Origin: Malachius bipustulatus
Lineage: Eukaryota > Arthropoda > Insecta > Coleoptera > Melyridae
DNA length: 64,000 nucleotides
NCBI GenBank assembly: GCA_910589415.1
Contig: OU342631.1
Coordinates: forward strand, 23,250,001-23,314,000
Reading direction: 5' to 3'
Part shown: piece after piece, positions 11,222-22,646 of the stretch
Numbering within the stretch: the stretch's first letter is position 1
Layout: the number at the start of each line of letters is the position of its first letter
The notes under the pieces: model-generated
Database searches by the model: none
Told to the model about the DNA's origin: nothing
Seen by the model: the letters and a program-made list of their open reading frames with translations, nothing else
Made by a program: the position numbers and the translations under genes

Positions 11222-12083
11222 CAGGGTGAGGCGCGAGAACCTTAGGGCATTTTTATATGGAGAAGTCCTGGGAGTAGAAGTCTAAAAATTTGTGCGTGTA
11301 TAATTTCGGTTTTGACGAGCTGAACTAAAATATTCACAACTCCACACCACTTCCGGTTATACCGGAAGTTGCTATATTTTTATTTTTTTAAATGGTACAC
11401 CCTGTATATTATTACATTTTCAGATTGCCTGAAAAAAAGTAATAAAAATGATGTTTACAGTTCAAATTTGTAACGACCAATTTATGAGTTATAAACAAAT
11501 GAAAATTGCAATTTTCCATTTTCAAAGCAGCTTAGCTTGAAAACGGGTCAAGATATCGGAAAACGGCTTACATGTCCCTATCCTAACTTTTTGTATACTA
11601 CGCTGGAGTACCTACAAAAAAAAATATTTTTTATTAATTTTTTTTTTTTGAAAATCGCTGATTTTTCATCACTTTGTATACAAATTTCATCAGCACCATA
11701 GGATACTAGGTGAAAAGTTAAGATAGGGACATGTAAGCCGTTTTCCGATATCTTGACCCCTTTTCGACCTAAGCTGCTTTGAAAATGGAAAATTGCGATT
11801 TTCATTTGTTTATAACTCATAAACCACTCGGTACAATTTTGAATTGTAAACCCCATTTTTATTGCATTTTTTCAGACAATCTGAAAATATAATAATATAC
11901 AGGGTGTCCCATTTAAAATAAGAAAGTTGATGGCAACTTCCGGTATAACCGGAAATGGTGAGGGGTTGTGAATATTTTAGTTCAGCTCGGCAAAACCGAA
12001 ATCATACACGTACAAATTTTTAGACTTCTACTCCCAGGACTTCTCCATATAAAAATGCCCTAAGGTTCTCGCGCCTCACCCTG
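11222..12083. mobile_element. Palindromic element, 862 bp, TA target site
   Basis: The left end cagggtgaggcgcgagaacc is the reverse complement of the right end, and each end is flanked by TA. The arms match over ~180 bp, and the centre is itself palindromic (cggcttacatgtccctat near 11565 and its complement near 11725). Inward-facing copies of tacagggtg lie near 11398 and 11903, so the arms look like elements in their own right. No coding capacity. It sits in the LINE 3' UTR and is therefore younger than the LINE. Confidence 0.85.
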
Positions 12084-12208
12084 TAATATCACCCATAATA
12101 CAGATAATACAAATAAAAAGCAAAAACACAACTATGTGTAACAAAAGTGCCATCCAAAAGTGCGAGCGCCCACCCAAAATGAGGCTGCAAATATTCAAAC
12201 AAATACGC

Positions 12209-13118
12209 TTATGTAAGCTGTGCACACTGCCTCCGAAACAACTCCCCAGTGAATTTCTTTTTAAAGTTGCCATCAGTCATGCCCTTCAAAACGTCAGAGA
12301 GGGGACCATAAGTTTTCACGATCTGATAGCTAAAACTAGCTTTATTAAAAGCTTCAGTTTTGTGAGTTGGAATTGATAGGGTACCCCTAAATCTGACATT
12401 GAGATTATGCACATCCGACCTAAATGTGATCTTATTAAGTAGATATGGAGGTTTTTTGTACAGCAAAATCCTGTGATAGAAACAGGATGCATGTAAGAGT
12501 CTCCTGTTGGTCATATCAAGCCATTTATTTTCATTTAATTTATACGTAATGCGCTGTCGACGACGAATTCCATATATCAACCGAAGGCAGGAGTTCTGGA
12601 GAACTTGGATTCTGCGAACATCCGCAGAATCAATACTGGGACCATAGACAACATCACAGTAGTTCAGCCCAGAGAGTACCATAGAATCACAGAGACTGGA
12701 CTTCAATTTTTTTGTCATAAAATGTCTTTTATTATATATTAATTTAAGTTGATAGTATCCCTTTCTAATGCACTCAGTGACATGTCTCTTGAACCGCAAC
12801 GAGCTATCAAATATTACCCCCAAGTTCCTGGCTTCTGGGACAACCCCAACAGCTGCATCTCCCACATTAATCGTAAAAACTGGCAAGAAAACCTCCATCA
12901 AACGCTGAGGACCAAAAAGTAAAATCTTAGTTTTTGATTTGTTAAGAGACAGACTATGACCCTCAGCATAATCAAGCAACGCTTTAACATCACGTTCTAT
13001 GCAATCGATTGCGAACCGCATGTTATCCCAATGAAAAGAGTGATATATTTGGGTGTCATCCGCATACAAGTGAACAGAGCAGGTTTTAATACATTTTGGC
13101 AGCGCAAAGGTATAAAGT
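12209..13118 (-). pseudogene. LINE reverse transcriptase, C-terminal half
   Basis: The frame opens just after the inserted palindrome. It starts with ILYTFALPKC and then gives the YADD catalytic motif C (13069-13055). RT thumb motifs follow, such as LNKSKTKILLFGP and LGVIFDSSLRFKRHV, and a long C-terminal domain (CLRLIYGIRRRQRITYKL...) with no RNase H. About 300 residues are uninterrupted to the stop at 12209. The encoded enzyme would copy LINE RNA at a nicked chromosomal site. The half before the insertion lies at 13769-15090. This part is the best preserved of the element, so the copy is not very old. Confidence 0.85.
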
Positions 13119-13121
13119 ATA

Positions 13122-13768
13122 CAGGGTGTCCCGTATCGTTATGTTCAAATTTTGTGAGCATATAGTAGGCTTATTTCTAAGCCTAAAAAACCTAAAAGTG
13201 GCAGGTCTATCTTTATTCGTTACGAAGTTACAGGTCTAAGAAAATAATGTCTTCTAAATATCAGATTTAACTTTGAAAACCGCATAAAACTTATTTTATT
13301 GACCAAATCTTTAGTTTATCATGTGTTAAAAATGTCCTATTCCTTACTGAATACAAGCTTGTGCTCGGAGACCTATTGCAAAAGTAACAGTTTTCTCGTC
13401 TTTTTCGCGTACCTCTATTTCATGACCAGCTTGCTGAATACGATCAAATAATGATTTCTCTCTGGTATTTAGCTACAAACACCAATTCCGAAATATGCTG
13501 GTGCCGCATCTATTTGAATCCTAATGCCATTTCGTATGACCAGGGGAACCTCTACTCTCTACTAATGTTTATTTCGGTAACGTTTACTCATGTGTGGCAA
13601 TTTTTGTGGCTTACAAAGTTGAATCTTGTTATTTACTAGTCATAATCTTCTTAGGCCTGTAACTTCGTAACGAATAAAGATAGACCTGTCACTTTCTGGT
13701 TTTTTGGGCTCAAAATTAAGCCTACTATATGCTCAAGAATTTTGAACATAACGATACGGGACACCCTG
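13122..13768. mobile_element. Palindromic element, 647 bp, inserted in the LINE RT gene
   Basis: The ends cagggtgtcccgtatcgtta and complement are flanked by TA on both sides. The arms match imperfectly for ~130 bp; the middle has no coding motif. The insertion lies between RT motif B (SGVPQGSILGPLL) and motif C (YADD). Removing the element and one TA puts the two RT halves back in one frame, so TA is the true target duplication. This pattern fits Tc1/mariner-type transposition. Confidence 0.92.
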
Positions 13769-15090
13769 TATACAACAAGGGTCCAAGTATCGAACCCTGC
13801 GGTACCCCCGACGTTACATACCTCGGAGTCGAAATTTTATCATCCAACTGAACCATTTGTTGACGACCTCTCAGGTAACTGGACAACATATTGCAAACCT
13901 CCACACCAAATACCACATGCTCACAAATGGCAAGCAACAATAACATGGGAGATGGTATCGAAAGCTCTACTGAAATCAAAAAGAACCAGTGCCGTAGCCA
14001 GACCTGCATCCTTAGCTTTTAAGATATCGTCTTTGATATCAGAAAGAGCAGTACTGCAACCATATCTCGGCCGAAAACCCGACTGTCTTACAGGCAGAAT
14101 ACTGTGCTTATCAAGAAATCTAGATAGCTGGCTCACACATTATTTTTTCGAGGATTTTAGAAAGCACAGGTAGTATACTTATTGGTCTGAAATCTTTAAA
14201 ACATGTTGGATTGGATTGCTTTGGTATTGGCTTAACAACAGCAATCTTCCAGGCATCTGGAAAAGTACTTGTCTCCAGACAACAGTTCACTATATGAGTT
14301 ACATATGGAATAATAATATCACCGCAAAGTGTGAGCACACTCATGCCAATACCATCAAAGCCCACAGACTGAGATTTGATTGAGCAGAGTAAATTCTGCA
14401 CCTGCTCGCACGGAACAAAGTGAAACGTTAGTGGTGAATCAATGCCATCAAGCCTGGCCATTTTGTAGTGTGTTCATGTAGTGATATTCAAATCGGGAGT
14501 ACCCACATCAATATTCATATAAAACCCATTAAAACCCTCAGGATCATTCAAATGAATAGGAACATGAGACCTTTTTGGAGGCTTCAAATAATTCCAGATT
14601 GTTTTGGTATCTCCGTTGGCTAAACAGCTCTGGTAGTAGCTCTTCTTTTCAGATCTACACAACAGAGTCACTCGATTTCGCAGAGACCTATTATAATAAT
14701 TAAAGTGATCCACATTTCGAGTTCGCTTCCATTTTTGCTGTGCCTTATCTCGCAAACTCATTAAAAATCTCAAATTATCTGTCAGCCATGGTGCACGTGG
14801 TTTCGTAATTCGTACGGTTCTGAAAGGAGCATGCGTGTTGAATAATTCAACCAAACACGAGTTAAAAAATGAAACCTTGTCATTGACATCTCTCATTGTA
14901 AATATTTGATGCCGTGGTGCAACCGTTAGTTCACCTAAAAATCTCTCTGGTATAAAATTTCGGTAATCTCTGATTACTTTATATGAGACTGCGGCAGTCT
15001 CTGCCTCAAAAGTCAAAACATAAGTCTGCAGAAACCAGATCATGGTCGAGTGGATACGAAGATGGAAACGAGAAGATTTGAGACCAGTTA
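13769..15090 (-). pseudogene. LINE endonuclease tail and reverse transcriptase, N-terminal half
   Basis: At 15058-15020 one frame reads LDHDLVSADL, equivalent to the SDH motif at the end of APE-type endonucleases; a frameshift follows. The linker runs 15020-14474 (WLTDNLRFLMSLRDKAQQKW). After an in-frame TGA at ~14480 comes the RT finger region (WKIAVVKPIPKQ, FRPISILPVLSKILEKI). A frameshift at ~14130 leads to SGFRPRYGCSTAL and FDFSRAFDTI (motif A), and another near 13930 leads to SGVPQGSILGPLL (motif B) next to the inserted palindrome. One stop and about three shifts make the gene dead. Confidence 0.85.
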
Positions 15091-15149
15091 GTTGATTTTG
15101 ACAACAATTTGAATTTGAAAAAAAAAATTTGAAGGCGAAAAACATGAAT

Positions 15150-16800
15150 CCTGTCGACTAAAAAAAGTTATCATGGAAGGCCCAAAAAGTTTTTATTTTT
15201 TGCGATAATTGTGTAGTGGAGAAAGATAAAGATATCACCAGTTGGAAAATTAAAAAAAAAATCAAGAACAATAAGGAGTTACCTACCCAAAGTTTAGAAT
15301 TTTTGCTGAGTCCTAAGCCTTTTTTGCTCGCAAAGTGTAGTTATGACAAATAATGAAGAGATAATGAAGAGAAATAGTAAATAAGCTCTAATTTGAAATT
15401 ATTTTTCTGAGTTAAAATTACACCAAAAATGTGTAAAAACGTCATAAAGTAGGTACACTTAAAATTTCTCCGAGAAAAATCTTGTTAGGTGCGAATCACA
15501 ACATTATATTACATCACGTTCATTTTATTCTGGTGTGAACGAAGCATGTGTTATGAATTAAATCCCGGGTTTTCCCGCGAGTCCAACCATTGAGGGTGGA
15601 ATAAAATAGTGGATATATGAGCGTTATTATTTATATTTTCCACTTTCCTGTTATATTATCGCTCCACCCCCGGTAATAGTCGCCCTATAACGTCTCTCAG
15701 CGGGTACTAAGTGTATTTCGAGATCAAAGCCTGAGAACCGTCCACATTTACCGACACTTTACCAGCTCATATACCCTCTCTTAATTTACTTCTGGTTCAA
15801 GTACATCGATCGTTATTACTTGGTTAAATTCTGGTGCAATAATGCCGATTATGTCGTTTGACAGAGAACAGAAAACTTTAATAATAAAACAACAAATTAC
15901 CTTTTATTTATATTTTTTTTTCGACTTAATATTATGGAAAATAAAGTTTTTAATTTTTTTGTTTTATTTTATTCCTCCATTAGATTCTTTCTTGTTCTCT
16001 CTCATTAATTTATTTATTACATACAGGAATGATACAATGTGGTTCAAATCAAAAGGCATGATAATTTATTTATTAGAACACCAAACACGTCGTCCCTAGT
16101 TTTTATTCCTGCGAAAAGCTCCAATAACTTCACTTTAATAGATCGACTTATAAAATATTAAAACATTGTTTTATAAAGACTAAAAAAGAGTAACTGTCTT
16201 ATACTAGCCAGTAATAAGATTAAATTTTATTGCAATTTATAACTTCACGTCTATAATACTAAAAAAGGCACATCGTTGGATCCTTTTTAAGGACAAAGAT
16301 GCCAGGTTTTTGTCTATCGCGTCGCCAGTGTTGGAAAAACTGGCCTGTTATAATTTAAACTTTGCAGTTCACTTGAAGCCGCGTTCGAATGTCGAGGTGT
16401 GACTTTTAATGCCCGATTGGCAGCCGTCATTACACGTGTTATGTGAGAGGGGCTCTTGTTTTACACCAGTAGACTGTGATGCAACACGTTTAAATCTGGT
16501 TCTCACTGAAAGCTGCATGAAGTCCTGCGTAATAAATGTGTACACATGAAGCTCGCACCTCTCTACAAACATGTTTATATGGTTTCAGCGTAAAATTAGA
16601 ATCGTTTACAGGTTTTCAGAGACATGCTTCGCTGATTGTTTATTTTATTCTCTATTTCCCTTCTTGTGTCATTTATTTTATACTGTAAATTGTTCTACTT
16701 GCATAAACGTGGATTGCATTAAATTTATTATCTTTAAACTGATTCTGTCATCCAGTGGATATAATAATGAATTCGATTCTGCTTTATAGGTAGGTATACC
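15150..16800. other. AT-rich interval, nothing recognised
   Basis: No motif, RNA gene or repeat was identified beyond simple A/T runs. Short open frames at 15842-16099 (+) and 16369-16572 (-) show no domain. Confidence 0.5.
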
Positions 16801-16809
16801 AGGTGAGTC

Positions 16810-17025
16810 TGTAGTCCCCCATAAATACAATTAAAAGAACGACTTTTGAATCAAATCCAAGAACCCACGAAACTTCACCCCCCCCCCCCCCCGGAAGGAA
16901 ACTACCTCTCTGAAATATTCAAATGCAAATAGGGGTAATATATGTGACCCCTTTATCACTTGTATCATTTGAAAGGTTATTAAATTTTCTATTTAGCAAA
17001 CATAAACTCTTTGAATTATTGTGAT
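16810..17025 (-). repeat. Inverted first unit of the ~240-bp array
   Basis: The reverse complement of this stretch gives gtttatgtttgctaaataga, tttcaaatgatac, a run of G leading into gtgaagttt, and then ttggatttgattcaaaagtc. These are the landmarks of the forward units in the same order. It includes a 16-17 bp C run at 16879-16895. Confidence 0.7.
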
Positions 17026-17159
17026 CGTCAATTTTATTTCGAAATTTCGAGAAATTTCTTGCAAAACAAAAATTTTAGTTATAAAGGCTACATTACCTGC
17101 TAATGTAACCTTTGTAATTTTACTGAATTTTTTTCAATTAATATTCTAAAAAAATACTA

Positions 17160-20100
17160 AAAAAAAACAAAAGTTTTAAGTTTGTTCATAGAAAATTCAA
17201 TTACCTTTCAAAAGACATGTAACACAACCCCGGCATTCACAATAAAAAAATTCAGACGGGTATTTGCCCCTAAGGGATTGGAGTTTGAGGGGTGTTGCGG
17301 TGTTGCGAAAAAAAGTCAATTTAAAAACAAAAATCGACGGGTTTTTGAAATTGACTCAGACTCAAGACGCTTATTTAAATTTACTCATCAAAATTCAAAA
17401 AGTTTAATGAAGTTCAATGTTTAATGAATAGAAAATTTAATTACCTTTCAAATGACAGTAATGACACACAACCCCGCCTTTCACAATAAAAAATTCCAGA
17501 AGGGCATTTACCATTTACCCCTATGGTGTTGAAGTTTGAGAGAGGTTGCGAAAAAAATCCAATAAAAAAAAATGACAATAAAAATACAAAAACCGAAGGA
17601 ATTTTGAATTTAACTAAAATGATTCTTATTTAATTTACCTATCAAATTCCCAAAAGTTTACGTTTGATGAATAGAGAATTTAATTAACTTTCAAATGAGA
17701 TGTGCCACTTTCCACCTTTGAAAATTTCAGAGCCACGTAGCAACCCCTCCAATGGTGGTTAAAGTTAGAGGGGAGTGGGCTGTGAAAAAACAACTAAAAT
17801 CCAAAAATCTAAGGAATTTTGAATTTTACTAAAAAGGGGCTCATTTAATTTACCTATCAAAATCCCAAAAGTTTACGTTTGATGTATAGGGAAATTAGTT
17901 ATACCTTTCAAATGAGATATGCCACTTTGAAAGATTCAGAATCACGTAGCAACCCCTCCAACGGGGGTTAAAGTTTAAGGGAACTGGGTTGCGAAAACAA
18001 TTTCAATTAAAAAACTAAAATCGGCGGGATTTTAGATTTGATTAAAAAGAACGCTGATGCATTTAAATTTACCCATAAAAATCCGAAATGTTTGTGTTTG
18101 ATGAATAGAGAATGTCAGTAATTACCTTTCAAGTGACAAATTACACAACCCTTTCCCATAAAAAATTTTTCAAAAGGATATTCACCCCTAAGGGGGAAGT
18201 ATATGAGGGAGGTTGCGAAAAAAAGAGACAAAGACTATTAAGAGACTTAATAAGACTATTAAAAAACAAAAAGCGAAAAAAATACTATTAAAAAACAAAA
18301 ATCGATTGAATTTTCGATTTGACTCAAAAGTTGCCGATTTAAAATTACCGATCATGCATCCTCGCAAAAGTTTATGTTTTGATAAATAGAGAATGTAAAT
18401 AATTACCTACCTTTCGAAATAAATTACATATCACACAACCCCCTTTCCCATTAAAAAATTTCAAAAGGTTATTCACCCCTAAGAAGTTAAATTTTGAGGG
18501 AGGTTGCGAAAAAAAGGCAATTAATTTATTTAATTGTCTTTAACTCAAAAAGGATTTAACTAAAAAGTCTCCGCGCGATTTAAAATTACCGATCAAGCAT
18601 TAGCCCAAATGTTTATATTTTGATAAATAGAGAATGTAAAGTAAAATAAATGATATATTTATATAAACAACCCCTTTCCCATAAAAAATTTCAAAGGGTT
18701 ATCACCCCTAAGGGGTTAAAGTTTGAAGGAGGTTGCAAAAAAAATGAAAATTAAAAAACGAACATTACAGGATTTTGGATTTGACTAAAAAAACCTTAGA
18801 CTATATTAATAAATATGGACCAAGACAAAAACACTGAAAAAGTGTTCCGACATCCCTCTCTCTTCAAACAAGACTGTTCAAAACAATGAATGCCAGATCA
18901 AAAATGAAACTGGCACTTACAATGAAAAAGCGCAACCTCTCTAGTGTTATTCGTGGGAAATAAACATCGATGGATCCCTTATACCCGTTTTCCTTTGCTA
19001 CATCTGGCAACATGAATGTTTACATCCTGTCAGACCGTTTGTTTACATTATACCATAATAAGAGTTCGTGTTTTTCAAACAGTTGTAAGTTCCTTGTTAT
19101 TTATATTTTCAGCTCTAGCTTTCACTCGTTTTAAGCTTTAATAATTAATTTTTCAATTAAGTTAAAAAAAAGTGGCGAAAACGTGTTCTGTTTTTGAGAA
19201 AACTTCGAAAGAAGGTAAGTCTATCAGTTTCCTACGTAAGCAACGCAAAGCCGTCAATCAAAACAAAGCATTCATGGGCGTAGCGTAGTGTAAGTGTTTT
19301 ATCTTTTAATTTGTGAAAACAATTATTGTTTGACAGTTTTTTTTTAATTTTCGAAAGCATACTGAATACCGACTGAATACTTTGAAAAATGCAACTTGGA
19401 AAAATTATTCCATTTAAATAAATAAAAAATACTGATTTTTGAAAGTATATTACCTCTTATTATTGTCAACCTCTAATTTAAGATAATCAGAATATGGAGA
19501 GGGGGAATACTATTCAAACAATATCATCAAAAAATATGAAATAGAAGACTTTGACCCGGTTGCACGAACGTTAAAAAAATTTCAGATTATTACTAATTTT
19601 AAGGTGCAAATTTTTAAAATGTGGTGAACTTTTTCCATGATCTTTCATTTTTTATCGGCAATTAATTCTTCTAAAATTGAGACGAATTCACTCCCAGCAA
19701 TATCAGAACAAAACTTTAGTAATACAGGGCATTTTAAAATTAGTGATTAGGTATCTGACATAATTTTCAATTAGGTTCGTTTAATTAATTTTTAGAATAA
19801 AATCAACTAAATATGTAAGAAATTGAAAAAATATTTTAGGTACCTACTGATGTATATTGCTTTCCGACTTTCCTATCGATTTTTTATTTGCTAAATTGTT
19901 ATTACCTTTTTGTACCTTTTATTTTGTATAGGTAGGTATAAGTATATATTTTCTTAATTTAATATCTATTAGTATTCCCATAATTTATGTTTTTTGTAAC
20001 AAAAACTGCAAATAAAATAATAATATTATGAATATTATGATCATTATTATAATTTATGTAATTATTACATTTCCTATAACTGAACTCGAGCGCGCCACTG

Positions 20101-20540
20101 CCGTTGCGTTCTGTTTGTTTACGTTTTACGTCGTTCCCCTTACCCCGCCAGAAACAGCATATGAGTGCGAGAGAGAATATCAACAAACCAAAACTGACTT
20201 CAAGCTAAGATAGGGAAGGCGCGGTCCATATTTATTAATATAGTCTAAGAAAAAAACAATTTATACCTGTCAAAATCCCAGAAGTGGGTGTTGGATGAAT
20301 AGAGAGATTACCTTTCAAAATAAATGACATATCCCACAACCCCTTTTCCGTTAAAAAATTTCATAGGGGTGTTTACCTACCCCTAAGGGATTGAAGTTTA
20401 AGGAGGTTGCGAAAAAATGACAAAAATCGACTGAATTTTGGATTTGACTTAAAAAACTGTCATTTAAATTTATACCTTATCCAGATCCCAAAAAAAATTT
20501 GATCAATAGAGAGTTTAATTTTCTTAAGAGATGAATGGTT
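17160..20540 (+). repeat. ~210-270-bp tandem array, about nine decayed units, split by an insertion
   Basis: The landmark gtttgatgaatagagaat and variants recurs near 17175, 17412, 17655, 17875, 18095, 18375, 18612, 20288 and 20492. Each unit continues with acctttcaaatgaca, cacaacccc, ccccta.gggg, gaggttgcgaaaaaa and a gattttggatttgact stretch. Units differ by 10-30 percent, so the array is old. An element at 18795-20249 separates the last two units from the rest. No coding content. Confidence 0.85.
18795..20249. mobile_element. 1455-bp DNA element with 27-bp TIRs and 8-bp target duplication
   Basis: The first 27 bp, beginning cttagactatattaataaat, are repeated perfectly as a reverse complement at the right end. 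The flanks on both sides read aaaaaaac (18787-18794, 20250-20257), an 8-bp duplication as made by hAT- or P-type transposases. The surrounding satellite unit continues across the insertion once one copy is removed. No transposase frame is present, so it is a non-autonomous passenger. The A-rich target leaves the exact duplication length slightly uncertain. Confidence 0.85.
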
Positions 20541-22640
20541 CTTGCTTATGACGTCATTCGATGAAATAAATACTTTTTTATCGATTTTTCGATTTTTGAG
20601 TGGCTTGCGTTATACCGAGTGATATGAAAAACCAACATGACCATACGAAAAAAAAACGTTGACTGCGACAACCCGGGAATCAAGTCGATTTTGACAATTT
20701 TTGAATGATCAAAAATTGATAGCTCTTGACAACTCATGTAAACTTATCTAGGTACAAAAAATATTTCAGATAGTTTTATAATATTAAAAAGTTATGGCTA
20801 CAATAAGAAGTCTCGATTTTTAATTTTATTTTCACGATATTTCAGTATCGTGACTGATAACCCATCATCCCCATCATCCCATTTACTCTAAAAACTGATG
20901 TATACCCCCGTATATACGCGAAAATGAACGGGTTCGTGTTAATAATTTATTTTAGTCTTTTTCTTTTTGGCTTTATTGCATGTGGCGTTAAATCCCATAA
21001 AAAATACATCCAGAATGCGCATATCAATTAATCAATTTCTGAACATGCAAAGACTAATAAAATCGCTTCAATCGTCATTGTAATCCTATAACCGCGTTCT
21101 CAGATAACAATAATCTTTTTACATTTTCCATTAAACATTTCGTATATATTTTTTTCGAACTATTAAACAGAAGTGTCATAAATATCCAGAGTTATCTGAC
21201 TATCAAAGTGCCCCTACAACATATAAAGACAGAGGGAGGGTGAAAATGAAGACAATGCTTTGAGCGATCCCGGCGAGTGTGTAGCTGAATTGCCGATTCA
21301 GGATTTATAGGAGAAACGGGAATGATCAGACTCTGTGCTTCAGGAACTTGAGGTTATCTCCACATCGGCGTCACATCAACGAACAATGGCATTATAAACA
21401 CCGTTTTTCTGCAGACGCAGATAACCTTTCTAGATCTGATTGTTTTTATGACTTCCATTATTTGATGCTGATCTTATCAGTTTTATATTTATTTCCAATT
21501 CTGTTACACGACCGTTTCTTATATGGATGAACTGCTCATCATTAGAATTTTAGATCGTTCTGTTCTGGCCAGTTTACCGACATGTCATAATTTGCCAATT
21601 GTAACTGAACTAGACAGGTCGAATTCCTTTTGCAATTTTATCGGTAAACCAATAAAAACAATAAACATAAAAGACTTTGCGGATGCTAATCGATTCTTAA
21701 AATGACACAGCTTCTGCTTTGAATCGTGTAAACAAGACTCGGAACTTATATGTTGTATATGTACCTACCTACAAGAAAGGAAAAATTTACAGGCTCCCAA
21801 ATTTATATTACTTAAATCATGCATAAGCAGCTTAACATTTATTTTTAGCATTTACATCGGTAGCATTATTTATTATAATCGTGCGTGCGTGTATATTTAT
21901 GTTAGTAAGCATTTCCTACTTGCAAATAAAATAACTATGAAGCCTTATTGTATGTATGTATGTATATGTTATTTTAATATACAAAGGGGTTTGTGATCAA
22001 ATTCTTCTTATAGGAATTATCATACAATGCAGATAAAACCGATAGTGTCCCAGGTCTCCAGACGACTTTATAAATACTTGGAATGCTTCCAAGAATTCAA
22101 ATGAAGGTAATTCCGAACAATTGTCCGCGAGCTAAATAATGAATTGGTTGAGTGGGTATTTTGTCTCTGAATTAATCTGGCTGACAAATTTCAAAGTCAT
22201 GTTCTTCAACAATACAATAATCACCATCAATGATTGTAAAACAAAGCTGCTTGAAATTAAAACAGAAATTCAACTTGAAAACTTCAATTGTGCATTATGC
22301 ATCGTGCATGCATTACAGTAGCACTATTGCAGCTCTTATTTCTATAACCAATTATACATATATAATAATATACATTATATTTATGCAGTTTTTGATTTAC
22401 TTTGAGTTTTATTATTTATTATTAGTCAACGTTTCGACATCAATTTTTATTTCTTCTTTAGGACAAAGAATGTTGATTTTTGTCGTTGCTGGACTAATAC
22501 ATATATGAGGGCACAAAACCACAGGTGCATAAAATAAAGAAGAGAAGATTTAGAAAAATTGATCTATGTAGGTACCTATTCCGCTCATAAGTTTACTCCG
22601 GGATGGGATTCGTAATTTACTGATTTCGTAGTCGTAATCC
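20540..22640. other. AT-rich interval, nothing recognised
   Basis: Contains a short tgta microsatellite near 21950-21970. Open frames at 21348-21705 (+) and 22139-22508 (+) lack recognisable motifs and have AT-driven composition. Confidence 0.5.
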
Positions 22641-22646
22641 CCGGTA

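Larger units (their letters stand above)
10893..15090 (-). mobile_element. 5'-truncated Jockey/CR1-type LINE carrying two inserted palindromes
   Basis: Reading on the minus strand, an endonuclease tail, reverse transcriptase and C-terminal domain run from about 15090 to 12209. A 3' UTR follows, and the element ends in a (tta)n tail at 10929-10893, a simple-repeat tail as many LINEs have. Most of the endonuclease is missing, the usual result of incomplete reverse transcription. Two elements with TACAGGGTG ends were inserted later: one in the RT gene (13122-13768) and one in the 3' UTR (11222-12083). Without them the LINE is about 2.7 kb. Clade is judged from the RT motifs only. Confidence 0.85.

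Noticed and set aside
11578..11856. 92-codon frame in the palindrome at 11222-12083 (and similar frames at 49100-49315)
   Set aside because: The translation reads through the two arms of a palindrome; it has no domain and recurs only because the repeat recurs.
13742..14173. 143-codon plus-strand frame
   Set aside because: It is antisense to the LINE RT and begins within the inserted palindrome.
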